From Xanthomonas sp. DAR 34887 (GTDB lineage: Bacteria; Pseudomonadota; Gammaproteobacteria; Xanthomonadales; Xanthomonadaceae), in assembly GCF_041245805.1 (NCBI RefSeq), contig NZ_CP162490.1:1837001-1901000 (forward strand): a DNA stretch of 64,000 bases, given 5' to 3'. The notes beneath the pieces were generated by a model. The model did not search any database. It was given only the letters and a program-made list of their open reading frames with translations, and was not told the DNA's origin. Below, in pieces: positions 52,019 to 59,942 of this stretch. Numbering within the stretch: the first letter of the stretch is position 1; each line of letters begins with the position of its first letter. Position numbers and translations under genes: made by a program.

Positions 52019-52420
52019 CTATGCAGCGGAGATCCGGCGCGCGGCTGCGGTGCCGACGCGGGCGCGTTCGGCGTCCATGTCGGCCAGCGGCCGCACCTCG
52101 ATGCTGCCGAAGCGCGACCAGGGGAAATGTTTGGCGATGCGCACCGCCTCGTCGTGGTCGCGCGCATTGATCAGATTGAAGCCGGCCAGCAGTTCGCGCG
52201 TCTCGGCGAAGGGGCCGTCGGTGATGCGCAGCTGGCCCTGCCGCGAGCGCAGGGTGCGGGCGGTGGCGACAGGCTGCAGTTGCTGCGCCAGCACCAGGGT
52301 GCCTTCGGCCTGCAGCGCGTCGGCATGCGCCAGGCAATCGCGCATCAGGCGGTCGTATTCCTCGGCGGGCAGCGCCTCCAGCAAGGACGGGTCGATGTAA
52401 ATCAGCAGCAGGAATTGCAT
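52019..52420 (-). CDS. YCII/DGPF domain protein (ECF42-associated)
   Basis: A 133-residue YCII-related protein starting MQFLLLIYIDPSLLEAL. The DGPF motif that names the group is visible as ITDGPFAETRELLAGFNLINA (residues ~66-86). DGPF proteins are small dimeric alpha-beta barrel proteins with no proven activity; genes for them are strongly linked to ECF42 sigma factors. It is divergent from a second DGPF gene, with 178 bases between. Unlike that gene it has no obvious ECF42-type promoter in its upstream region. Confidence 0.88.
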   Translation of the reverse strand: MQFLLLIYIDPSLLEALPAEEYDRLMRDCLAHADALQAEGTLVLAQQLQPVATARTLRSRQGQLRITDGPFAETRELLAGFNLINARDHDEAVRIAKHFPWSRFGSIEVRPLADMDAERARVGTAAARRISAA

Positions 52421-52525
52421 GGGCGAGCGGCCGGCGGCAACGGGAGACGCATGATCGCTCAGCGCGGCGCGGCCGTGTGTTGCGCCGCCGCATCCAGGCG
52501 TCCCGAAAACTTTTTTGCGCAGGCC

Positions 52526-52552
52526 TGTCGATTTTCGTCTTCCCCCGGCGTC
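52526..52552 (+). promoter_or_regulatory. Putative ECF42 promoter (TGTCGA-N17-CGTC)
   Basis: The -35-like TGTCGA at 52526-52531 is separated by 17 bases from CGTC at 52549-52552, then 46 bases to the ATG of the DGPF gene at 52599. As I recall, the ECF42 promoter consensus reported from Streptomyces is TGTCGA at -35 and CGA/TC at -10; both match. It would drive the 52599-55238 operon that includes the ECF42 gene itself. Confidence 0.72.
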
Positions 52553-52598
52553 GTACCCAATGCACGGCCCGCCAGCGGCCGCACCCGTGGAGGACACG

Positions 52599-53015
52599 AT
52601 GAAAGTGATGGTATTGGTCAAGGCCACCGCCGACTCCGAGGCCGGGCGCCTGCCCAGCGAGGACGCGTGGCGGGCGATGGGCGCCTACAACGATCGGCTG
52701 GCCGAGGCCGGGGTCCTGCTCGCCGCCGAAGGTCTGCAGCCCAGTTCGCGCGGCCGCCGCGTGCGTTTCGCGCCGCAGCGGCGGCAGGCGATCGACGGTC
52801 CGTTCGCCGCGAGCGGCGATCTGCTGGCCGGGTTCTGGCTGTGGCAGGTGCGCTCGCTGGACGAGGCCACCGAGTGGCTCAAGCGCGCCCCGTTCGAGCC
52901 CGGCACCGAGGTCGAACTGCGCCCGTTGCTGGACCTGCAGGACCTGGGCGACGCGCTGCCTGCCGATCTGCTGCAGGCCCGGCAGCGCCGCCTGCGCGCG
53001 TGCGCTCCGGGTTGA
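52599..53015 (+). CDS. YCII/DGPF domain protein, first gene of the ECF42 operon
   Basis: A 138-residue DGPF protein (MKVMVLVKATADSEAG at the start, AIDGPFAASGDLLAGFWLWQVRS in the middle). GGAGG lies six bases before the ATG. It is the first of four co-directional genes (DGPF, two VOC proteins, ECF42 sigma factor) downstream of a TGTCGA/CGTC promoter. Function unknown; the link to ECF42 sigma factors is the main clue. It is a paralogue of the divergent 52019-52420 gene, with the same GPFA core but otherwise only distant similarity. Confidence 0.88.
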   Translation: MKVMVLVKATADSEAGRLPSEDAWRAMGAYNDRLAEAGVLLAAEGLQPSSRGRRVRFAPQRRQAIDGPFAASGDLLAGFWLWQVRSLDEATEWLKRAPFEPGTEVELRPLLDLQDLGDALPADLLQARQRRLRACAPG

Positions 53016-53056
53016 GCCGCGTCACCACCACACCACCACCGCAAGGAGAGACCCCG

Positions 53057-53479
53057 ATGAAACTGATTCCGTTCCTGAGCTTCGACGGCTGCACCCACGA
53101 GGCGATGGCGTTCTACGCGCAGGCCCTGGGCGGCAGCGTCGTGTCGGAAACGACCTATCGCGACATGCCACCCAGCGACACCATGGACGGCTGCGGCGAG
53201 ATGTCGCCGGGCACGCTGGACCAGGTCGCGCACAGCCAGCTCGAAGCCGGCGGCGCGGTGCTGATGGCGGCCGACAGCCACGCCGCGCAGGGCGCCGGCA
53301 CCACCACCATCAACGTCGAGGTGGAGTCGGTGGAGGAGGCCGAACGGGTGTTCGCCGCGCTGGGTGCCGGTGGCCAGGTCGGCGTGCCGCTTGCCGAGAC
53401 GTTCTGGGCGCAGCGCTGGGGCATGCTGGTCGATCGCTACGGCAAGCCGTGGATGGTCAACTGCATGAAACGGCCATGA
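53057..53479 (+). CDS. VOC-family protein, PhnB-like
   Basis: A 140-residue vicinal-oxygen-chelate fold protein of the PhnB type. MKLIPFLSFDGCTHEAMAFYAQALGG at the start, MPPSDTMDGCGEMSPG and the C-terminal WGMLVDRYGKPWMVNC are typical. The metal-binding His/Glu set is only partly conserved, so it may bind a ligand without catalysis. AAGGAGAG precedes the ATG. It is the second gene of the ECF42 operon, 41 bases after the DGPF gene. Confidence 0.88.
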   Translation: MKLIPFLSFDGCTHEAMAFYAQALGGSVVSETTYRDMPPSDTMDGCGEMSPGTLDQVAHSQLEAGGAVLMAADSHAAQGAGTTTINVEVESVEEAERVFAALGAGGQVGVPLAETFWAQRWGMLVDRYGKPWMVNCMKRP

Positions 53480-53521
53480 CGGCCCGCGCATTCCCGCCCC
53501 TTTCGCTCGAGAATCACCGCC

Positions 53522-53929
53522 ATGTCCGATACGCCGCAGATGATCTTCGTCAATCTTCCGGTCCGCGATCTGGAGGCCTCCCAGGCCTTCTTCGCGGCGC
53601 TGGGCTATTCCTTCAATCCGACCTTCACCGACCAGAATGCGGTCTGCATGATCGTCAGTGACAGCATCTTCGTGATGCTGCTGACCGAGCCGTTCTTCGC
53701 CGGCTTCACCAACAAGCCGCTCAGCGATGCGCGGGTGAGCACCGAGGTCATCACCGCGTTGTCGGTGCCCAGCCGCGCCGCGGTCGACGCGCTGCTGGAG
53801 AAGGCGCTGGCGGCCGGCGCGCGCGAGCCGCAAGCGCCGCGCGACTACGGTTTCGTGTACCAGCGCGGCTTCGAGGATCCCGATGGCCACCTGTGGGAGA
53901 TCGCGCACATGAGCGGCACGCCGGGCTGA
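53522..53929 (+). CDS. VOC/glyoxalase-like protein
   Basis: A 135-residue glyoxalase/bleomycin-resistance fold protein. The start MSDTPQMIFVNLPVRDLEASQAFFAALGY and the end FEDPDGHLWEIAHM (with His and Glu at the usual metal positions) define the two beta-alpha-beta-beta-beta halves. It lies 42 bases after the PhnB-like gene in the ECF42 operon. Substrate unknown. The pairing of two VOC proteins with DGPF proteins is a recurring ECF42 neighbourhood as far as I know. Confidence 0.87.
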   Translation: MSDTPQMIFVNLPVRDLEASQAFFAALGYSFNPTFTDQNAVCMIVSDSIFVMLLTEPFFAGFTNKPLSDARVSTEVITALSVPSRAAVDALLEKALAAGAREPQAPRDYGFVYQRGFEDPDGHLWEIAHMSGTPG

Positions 53930-53975
53930 GCATGGCTGCCGCCGCGGCTTGTGCGGCGGCGCATCCGATGCTCTG

Positions 53976-55238
53976 ATGCCGCGCATGGAGACCGCATTCG
54001 CGCAACGCCTGGAAACGGTCTGGCGCATGGAGGCGCCGGGGCTGATCGCGCGCCTGTCGCGGCTGCTCGGCGGCGATGTCGGCCGCGCCGAGGAACTGGT
54101 CCAGGACACCTGGCTGGCCGCGCTGGAGCGCTGGCCCGCGCAGGGCATTCCCGACAACCCCGGAGCGTGGCTGATGACCACCGCGCGCAATCGCGCGATC
54201 GACGTGCTGCGCCAGCACCGGCGCATCGCCGGCCAGCACGCGCAGTGGGGCGAGGCGCTGCAACCGCAGGCGCTGCCCGCGCCGGACGACAGCGATGCGC
54301 TGCAGGACGACATCGGCGACGACCTGCTGCGGTTGATGTTCGTCGCCTGCCATCCGCTGCTGCCGGCCGACGCGCGGGTGGCGCTGACCCTGCGCCTGCT
54401 CGGCGGCCTGACCACCGAGGAGATCGCGCGCGCGTTCCTGCTGCCGGAGCCGACCATCGCCCAGCGCATCGTCCGCGCCAAGCGCACCCTGGCGCAGAAG
54501 CGGGTGCCGTTCGAGGTGCCGCGGCAGGCGGCGCTGCCGCAGCGCCTGGCCTCGGTGCTGGAGGTGATCTACCTGGTGTTCAACGAAGGCTATGCGGCCA
54601 GCGCCGGCGACGACTGGATGCGTCCGGCGCTGTGCGAGGAGGCGCTGCGGCTGGGCCGGGTGCTGGCGCATCGGTTGCCGGCGTGGCCGCAGGTGCATGG
54701 ACTGCTGGCGCTGATGGAGCTGCAGGCTTCGCGCAGCGCCGCGCGGGTGCGTGCCGACGGCAGCCCGGTGCTGTTGCCCGAGCAGGACCGGGCGCGTTGG
54801 GACTGGCTGCAGATCGCGCGCGGCCAGGACGCGCTGCGGCGCGCGCAGGCGCTGGGCGGCGACGACGACGCCTACGTGCTGCAGGCGGCCATCGCCGAAT
54901 GCCATGCCTGCGCGCGCCGCGCCGATGACACCGATTGGGCGCGGCTGGCGGCGCTGTACGCGCGGCTGGCGCAGCTGCATCCCTCGCCGGTGGTGGAGCT
55001 CAACCGCGCGGTCGCGGTGGCGCGTGCCGAGGGCGCGGCGGCGGCCTGGGCCTTGCTGCAGCCCTTGCGCGAGGATCCGCGATTGCGCGACTACGCGCCG
55101 CTGGCGGCGGCCTGCGGCGATGTGCTGCAGCGCCTGGAGCGCACCGACGAGGCGCGCGCCGCCTTCGCACAGGCCGCCGCGCTCACCGCCAACGCACGCG
55201 AGCGGCAGGCGCTGCTGGCGCGGGCGGCGGCGCTGTAG
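53976..55238 (+). CDS. ECF42-type sigma factor with C-terminal TPR-like extension
   Basis: A 420-residue sigma factor. Regions 2 and 4 are in the first ~190 residues (RAEELVQDTWLAALERWPAQGIPDNPGAWLMTTARNRAIDVLRQH, then LTTEEIARAFLLPEPTIAQRIVRAKRTLAQ; landmarks). The rest is a helical, TPR-like extension (GLLALMELQASRSAARV ... RLERTDEARAAFAQAAALT), typical of the ECF42 group. No anti-sigma gene is adjacent; the extension is thought to replace one. It ends an operon with a DGPF and two VOC genes. Start ATG 53976 is used; 53985 is an alternative with no better ribosome-binding site. Region 2.4 and 4.2 are intact. Confidence 0.87.
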   Translation: MPRMETAFAQRLETVWRMEAPGLIARLSRLLGGDVGRAEELVQDTWLAALERWPAQGIPDNPGAWLMTTARNRAIDVLRQHRRIAGQHAQWGEALQPQALPAPDDSDALQDDIGDDLLRLMFVACHPLLPADARVALTLRLLGGLTTEEIARAFLLPEPTIAQRIVRAKRTLAQKRVPFEVPRQAALPQRLASVLEVIYLVFNEGYAASAGDDWMRPALCEEALRLGRVLAHRLPAWPQVHGLLALMELQASRSAARVRADGSPVLLPEQDRARWDWLQIARGQDALRRAQALGGDDDAYVLQAAIAECHACARRADDTDWARLAALYARLAQLHPSPVVELNRAVAVARAEGAAAAWALLQPLREDPRLRDYAPLAAACGDVLQRLERTDEARAAFAQAAALTANARERQALLARAAAL

Positions 55239-55465
55239 CGCGGCACTGCCGCGCAGGCCGCCGGCTGTCCTACACTCCGTGCTGCACGGTGCGGGGTTGG
55301 GGCGCGCGGCAGCGCTACGGTGCTGACGGTCGCTGCCTCGCTGCCGGGTCGCGCTGTGGTTTGACGGCCGGCGTGTCGCCGCCGCGGCATGCGCCGCGCC
55401 GCGCACGTATGGCGCGGCAAGGCGCCGGCTTGGTCCTTTTTCGGTTTTTCTGCGAGGAGCGTGAT
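55239..55465. other. Intergenic region before the serine hydrolase gene
   Basis: A 227-base gap without a gene. It contains a TTTTTCGGTTTTTC stretch just before the ribosome-binding site GAGGAG (55454-55459). No repeat family or terminator is apparent. Confidence 0.5.
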
Positions 55466-57079
55466 TTGAAGACGATGTCGATGGGCTGCGGCCTGTTGTT
55501 GGCGATGACCGCCACCGCGCAGGCGCAGGCGCCCGCGCCCGCCCAGGTGGACGCGGCGTTGCCGCCCGCGCTGCAGGACCTGGACGCGCGGATCGAGCGG
55601 GTGCGCAAGCAGTTCGACGTGCCCGGCATCGCCATCGCCATCGTCAAGGACGGGCAGGTGGTGCTGGAGCGCGGCTACGGCGTGCGCGAACTCGGCAAGC
55701 CGGAACCGGTGGACGCGCAGACCCTGTTCGCGATCGCCTCCAACACCAAGGCGTTCACCGCCGCGTCGCTGTCGATCCTGGCCGACGAAGGCAAGCTCGC
55801 GCTCGACGACCGGGTGATCGAGCACCTGCCGTGGTTCCAGATGGCCGATCCCTACGTGACCCGCGAGATGCGCGTGCGCGACCTGCTCAGCCACCGCAGC
55901 GGCCTGAGCCTGGGCGCCGGCGACCTGCTGTTCTGGCCGGCGACCAGCTACAGCAACGAGGAGGTGGTGCGGCGCCTGGCGCAGGTGCCGCTGAAGGGCG
56001 GCTTCCGCGACCGCTACGCCTACGACAACATCCTCTACGCGGTGGCGCAGAAGGTGATCGAGCAGGTCTCCGGGCAGTCCTACGCCGAGTTCGTGCGCCA
56101 GCGCATCTTCGTGCCGGTGGGCATGAGCGGCGCGCGCATCAACAGCGACTACCTGCAGCCCGGCGATCGCGCGGCGGTCGGCCATGCCAAGTTCGATTTC
56201 CGCGACCTGCGCCCGGTGCCGCCGCTGACCTGGTCGAACAATTCCGGTGCCGGCGGCATCTACGCCAGCGTGCACGACATGGCCAAGTGGATGCAGGTGC
56301 AGCTCGACGGCGGTCGCCTGCCCTCGGCCGATGGCCAGGAGCGGCGCCTGTTCAGCGCGCAGCGGCAGCAGGAGATGTGGCAGGTGATCACCCCGATCGC
56401 CATCGCCGAGCCGAGCGTGCCGCAACTGCTGCCGGCCAAGCCGAATTTCGCCGGCTACGGCGAGGGCTGGAGCCTGAGCGACTACCGCGGGCACAAGCTG
56501 GTCTGGCACACCGGCGGCTGGCCGGGCATGGTGTCGCGGCTGACCCTGCTGCCGGAACAGAAACTGGGCGTGATCGTGCTGACCAACCAGGAAGTGGGCG
56601 CGGCGTTCAATGCGCTGACCCTGCAGGTGCTCGACGCTTACCTGGGCGCGCCGGCGACCGACTGGACCGCCGCCTATGCCGCCGCGGTGGCCAAGGCCGA
56701 TGCGAAGGCCGACGAGGACTGGAGCAGGCACCAGGCCGCGCGCGATGCGCGCTCCAAGCCATCGCTGCCGTTGGCCGGTTACGCCGGCACCTATCGCGAT
56801 CCGTGGTACGGCGAGGTGGCGATCGTGCAGCGCGGCAAGCAGCTGGAACTGCGTTTCAGCAAGACCGCGCAGCTGGTCGGCACGCTGGAGCACTGGCAGC
56901 ACGACACCTTCATCGTGCGCTGGCGCGACCGTTCGCTCAATGCCGATGCCTTCGTCAATTTCGCGTTGACGCCCGACGGCAAGGTGCGCGAGGTGCGCAT
57001 GGAAGCGATCTCGCCGCTGACCGATTTCAGCTTCGACTTTCAGGATCTGTTGCTGACGCCCGAGAGCGGGGATTCGTGA
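55466..57079 (+). CDS. Secreted serine hydrolase, class C beta-lactamase/esterase family
   Basis: A 537-residue periplasmic protein of the penicillin-binding/beta-lactamase (S12) superfamily. The catalytic SxxK is Ser92-Asn-Thr-Lys95 (AIASNTKAFTAAS), the YxN is in RYAYDNILYAV, and the HTGG triad is in VWHTGGWPGM. A DUF3471-type C-terminal domain follows (LAGYAGTYRDPWYGEVAIVQRG). The start is probably TTG at 55466: GAGGAG lies six bases upstream and the Lys at position 2 completes a signal peptide (MKTMSMGCGLLLAMTATAQAQA); ATG at 55475 is an alternative. Substrate unknown; peptidase or esterase activity is as likely as beta-lactamase. Confidence 0.88.
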   Translation: MKTMSMGCGLLLAMTATAQAQAPAPAQVDAALPPALQDLDARIERVRKQFDVPGIAIAIVKDGQVVLERGYGVRELGKPEPVDAQTLFAIASNTKAFTAASLSILADEGKLALDDRVIEHLPWFQMADPYVTREMRVRDLLSHRSGLSLGAGDLLFWPATSYSNEEVVRRLAQVPLKGGFRDRYAYDNILYAVAQKVIEQVSGQSYAEFVRQRIFVPVGMSGARINSDYLQPGDRAAVGHAKFDFRDLRPVPPLTWSNNSGAGGIYASVHDMAKWMQVQLDGGRLPSADGQERRLFSAQRQQEMWQVITPIAIAEPSVPQLLPAKPNFAGYGEGWSLSDYRGHKLVWHTGGWPGMVSRLTLLPEQKLGVIVLTNQEVGAAFNALTLQVLDAYLGAPATDWTAAYAAAVAKADAKADEDWSRHQAARDARSKPSLPLAGYAGTYRDPWYGEVAIVQRGKQLELRFSKTAQLVGTLEHWQHDTFIVRWRDRSLNADAFVNFALTPDGKVREVRMEAISPLTDFSFDFQDLLLTPESGDS

Positions 57080-57285
57080 TTCGGGATTCGTGATTCGGGA
57101 TTTGGGATTGGTAAATGCCGAGCTGACGCGTCTTTGGCTATTTGTGGGAGGGGCTTCAGCCCCGACGCCTTACCGGTAAGGCGTCGGGGCTGAAGCCCCT
57201 CCTTCAAGTGCATTGAATTTCGGATGCGCTGCGCGAGGCAGCGATCCCGAATCCCCAATCCCCAATCGCCAATCCCGGCTGCCAA
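57063..57285. repeat. GGGATTCG arrays in inverted orientation around a REP palindrome
   Basis: A GGGATTCGTGATTCGGG-type array at 57068-57112 is mirrored by a CCCGAATCCCCAATCC-type array at 57243-57280. Between them lies the perfect palindrome at 57147-57202. The whole region is intergenic between two convergent genes and can fold into a large nested hairpin, like the smaller copy at 47333-47455. Confidence 0.88.
57142..57207. repeat. REP-like element (GGGGCT type) with 56-bp perfect palindrome
   Basis: Bases 57147-57202 are a perfect 56-bp palindrome with no loop: 28 bases reading GGAGGGGCTTCAGCCCCGAC onward are followed by their exact complement. The core is GGGGCTTCAGCCCC, the third stem variant of the GGCTTCAGCC family. 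The ends extend by TTG/CAA with two mismatches. It lies between convergent genes. Confidence 0.93.
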
Positions 57286-57288
57286 GCC

Positions 57289-58317
57289 TCAACGCTTCCC
57301 AAGCGGCGGTCCGATCGAATCGCGCAGCAGCAAGCGATACGTGAGGGTCTCGCAGGCCGGCGGCTGCGGCGTGCGTACCCGTGACAGCAGCAGCTCCAGC
57401 GCGCGCCGGCCCATCTGCTGCAACGGTTGCTGCACCGTCGCCAGCGCCGGCGAGACCTGCTGCGCGACCAGGGTGTCGTCGAACCCGCACACCGACAGGT
57501 CGCGCGGCACGGCGAGTCCGCGCAGGCTGGCGCTGCGCAGCACGCCGGCGGCCATCTCGTCGTTGGCGGCGAACACCGCGCTCGGCCGCGGGCGCTGCCC
57601 GAGCAGGCGCTCGGCAGCCTCGACGCCGGACGTGAACTCGAAGCGTCCCGGTACGACCAGGCGCGGGTCGTAGGCGATGCCGGCCGCCGCCAGCGCGTCG
57701 CGATAGCCGGCCAGGCGCCATTGCGTGGCGCCGTGGCCGGGCAGGCCGCGCACATGCGCGATGCGGCGATGGCCGAGCCGCACCAGTTCGCCGACCAGTT
57801 CGCGCGCGGCGCGGCGTTCCTCCAGCCGCACGCCGGGCCAGTCGCGCTGGCGCCGCGGCGACACGCAGGCCAGGGCGATGCCTTCGGCGTCCAGCCGGCG
57901 CAGCAGCGGAACGTCGTCGGTCAGCGGCGGAATCAGCAGCAGGCCATCGATGTGCTGGTGCCGCGCCAGCGCCACCAGCGCATCGGCATGGTCGGCACGG
58001 CTGCGGTCCACCGGCGCCAGCATCAATGTGTAGCGCTGCGCGCGGCACGCCGCGAGCACCCCGTTCTGGATCTCCATCTGGTAGTACGAGGGATTGTCGT
58101 AGGCCAGCGCCACCGCATAGGAGCGCTGCCCGGCCAGGCTGCGCGCCGACGGGTTGGGCTGGTAGCCCAGCTGCTGCATGGTCTGTTCGACCTTGCGCCG
58201 GGTCTGCTCGCGCACGTTGGGCTCGCCGTTGATCACCCGCGAGACGGTCTTCATCGACACGCCGGCGCGCGCAGCCACGTCCTCGATGCGCAGGCCCGGC
58301 GTGGCGCGTTTGCTCAC
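57289..58317 (-). CDS. LacI-family transcriptional repressor of the GH30 locus
   Basis: A 342-residue LacI/GalR regulator. The helix-turn-helix is LRIEDVAARAGVSMKTVSRVINGEPNV (landmark, residues 9-35) with the hinge near NPSARSLAGQRS; the rest is the periplasmic-binding-protein-like sugar-sensing domain with the C-terminal end LLLRDSIGPPL. The start is GTG at 58317, whose GTGA overlaps the stop of the GH30 gene by four bases, so the regulator is co-translated with GH30. It probably binds the palindrome at 59906-59919 and is released by a breakdown product of the substrate. Confidence 0.9.
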   Translation of the reverse strand: MSKRATPGLRIEDVAARAGVSMKTVSRVINGEPNVREQTRRKVEQTMQQLGYQPNPSARSLAGQRSYAVALAYDNPSYYQMEIQNGVLAACRAQRYTLMLAPVDRSRADHADALVALARHQHIDGLLLIPPLTDDVPLLRRLDAEGIALACVSPRRQRDWPGVRLEERRAARELVGELVRLGHRRIAHVRGLPGHGATQWRLAGYRDALAAAGIAYDPRLVVPGRFEFTSGVEAAERLLGQRPRPSAVFAANDEMAAGVLRSASLRGLAVPRDLSVCGFDDTLVAQQVSPALATVQQPLQQMGRRALELLLSRVRTPQPPACETLTYRLLLRDSIGPPLGKR

Positions 58318-59861
58318 TGCGGCGCGACCGCGGCCGGCGCCGGCCACACGAAGCTGGCCAGGCTGCGCGCCGGCATGGTGTAGCGAAAGCCGCGCGCGCC
58401 TTCGGCGACGCCGAACGTACGTTCGCGTTCGGCGCTGTTGACCACCACCAGCACCCGCGAGCCGTCCGGATTGAGGAACGCCACGTTGTCCATGCCTTCG
58501 CTGCCCTCGCTGGAATCGATGCGCCAGGCCTGCGGATGCACGAAGCGGCTGGCATGGGCGAGCGCATAGTACTCGTCGGTGCGCACCACGCGCTCGCCGC
58601 GCGGGTCGAGATCGACCACGCCGCGGCAGGTGTCGCAGCCGCCGGCATGCGGGCCGCCCTGCAGGTCCAGCGCCAGATTCCAGAACAGCACGCCGCGCGC
58701 GCCGTGGCGCACCGACTGCACGATCAGCCGCCGCGCCTGCAGGGTCAGCCCGCCGCTGCGCAGCGGTTCCCAGTCGCCGCCGGAACATTCGGTCATGTAG
58801 GCGTCCTTGTCCGGATAGGCGGCCTGCACCGGGCTTTGCGCGGAAGGGTCGCCGGCGTAGCAATGCCAGGCGACGGCGGCGACGTGGCGCCGCGCCTGCG
58901 AATCGGCCAACACCGCCAGCGGTTCCTGCGGCTGGTCCCAGTTGTGGTCCCAGTCGAAGATCAGCGGCGGGTCGCGGCGCGCGTCGAGCAACGGGCCGAG
59001 GTGGCGGCCGATCAACTGCGCGCGCTGCGCCGCCTCCAGGCGCATGCCCGGATAGTCCTTGGGAGTGAAGCCCGGCTCGTTCTGCAGGGTCAGCGCGAAG
59101 ATCGGCACGCCGGCCTGCGCGTAGGCGTCGACGTAGCGCAGCAGGTAGCGGGCGAAGGCGTCGTAATACTCGGGCTTGAGCGTGCCGCCGATCAGGCTGC
59201 CGCTGGTCTTCATCCACGCCGGCGCACTCCACGGCGAGGCCATGATCTTCAGCTCGGGATTGATCGCCAGCGCCTGCTGCGCGATCGGCAATACGTCGTC
59301 GCGGTTGGGGGCGATGCTGAAGTGCGCCAGCGCCGGATCCGGCGCGTTGTCCGGCGTGTCGTCGAGGCTGTAGTGGTGGCGCGAGAAGTCCGAGGCGCCG
59401 ATGGTCAGCCGCGCGAAGCTCAGGCCCAGGCCGCCGTCCGCGCGGCCGAACAGTTCGTGCATCAGCGCGTCGCGGCGTGGCGCCGGCAATTGCTGCAGCA
59501 CCCAGGCCGAGGCGTCGGTGATCGAGGCGCCGAAGCCGAGCATGCGCTGGCGCCGGGCCGTGGCATCGACGCGAATATCGGCGTCGGGCTGCGCGCTCCA
59601 GGCCGCGGCCGGCGCCGCCGCCAGTGCCTGGCGATGGTCCTGGGTGGTGATCCAGACCAGGACGTCGCCGGATGTCTGCGATGCGGCGAAGGCAGCCCCG
59701 GAGACAGCCAGCAGCGCGCCGCACAGCGCGCCGGCGCAGTGCCGCCAGCGGCCGGGCGAGGACCGCGATCGCCGCGCAAATGCCGTGCTGCGACGCAGCG
59801 ATTTCGCCGGGGGCGCCGGCGCATCGGCTCGAATCTCGACGAACTTGCATGGCTGCGGCAT
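58314..59861 (-). CDS. Glycoside hydrolase family 30 (exo/endo beta-glucanase type)
   Basis: A 515-residue secreted GH30 enzyme. The acid/base Glu262 is in TLQNEPGF and the nucleophile Glu358 in YMTECSGG, both in a TIM barrel, with LGFGASITDASAW at its start and a C-terminal beta-domain ending LASFVWPAP. GH30 enzymes include glucosylceramidases and endo-beta-1,6-glucanases. The signal-like segment is residues ~41-60 (HCAGALCGALLAVSGAAFAA), preceded by ~40 basic residues, which is unusually long; the ATG at 59861 has a strong AAGGAG seven bases away. It is first in an operon with the LacI gene and divergent from the TonB receptor. Confidence 0.88.
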   Translation of the reverse strand: MPQPCKFVEIRADAPAPPAKSLRRSTAFARRSRSSPGRWRHCAGALCGALLAVSGAAFAASQTSGDVLVWITTQDHRQALAAAPAAAWSAQPDADIRVDATARRQRMLGFGASITDASAWVLQQLPAPRRDALMHELFGRADGGLGLSFARLTIGASDFSRHHYSLDDTPDNAPDPALAHFSIAPNRDDVLPIAQQALAINPELKIMASPWSAPAWMKTSGSLIGGTLKPEYYDAFARYLLRYVDAYAQAGVPIFALTLQNEPGFTPKDYPGMRLEAAQRAQLIGRHLGPLLDARRDPPLIFDWDHNWDQPQEPLAVLADSQARRHVAAVAWHCYAGDPSAQSPVQAAYPDKDAYMTECSGGDWEPLRSGGLTLQARRLIVQSVRHGARGVLFWNLALDLQGGPHAGGCDTCRGVVDLDPRGERVVRTDEYYALAHASRFVHPQAWRIDSSEGSEGMDNVAFLNPDGSRVLVVVNSAERERTFGVAEGARGFRYTMPARSLASFVWPAPAAVAPQ

Positions 59862-59905
59862 GGCCCGCTCCTTGGTGGGATTGACCGCATTGGATACGAC
59901 GCGTA

Positions 59906-59919
59906 TGACAGCGCTGTCA
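59906..59919. promoter_or_regulatory. LacI-type operator palindrome, nag-box-like
   Basis: Perfect 14-bp palindrome TGACAGCGCTGTCA, 24-37 bases upstream of the TonB receptor start (59943) and 45-58 upstream of the GH30 start (59861). It matches the core of the Xanthomonas nag-box consensus AATGACARCGYTGTCATT as I recall it. The adjacent gene encodes a LacI regulator, which probably binds here and controls both directions. Confidence 0.78.
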
Positions 59920-59942
59920 AAAATGCCGGGAGAGGGCACGAC

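Noticed and set aside
55466..57079. Clinically relevant AmpC-type beta-lactamase
   Set aside because: The SxxK, YxN and HTG motifs are shared by peptidases and esterases of the S12 family, and the protein has a large extra C-terminal domain, so beta-lactamase activity cannot be claimed.
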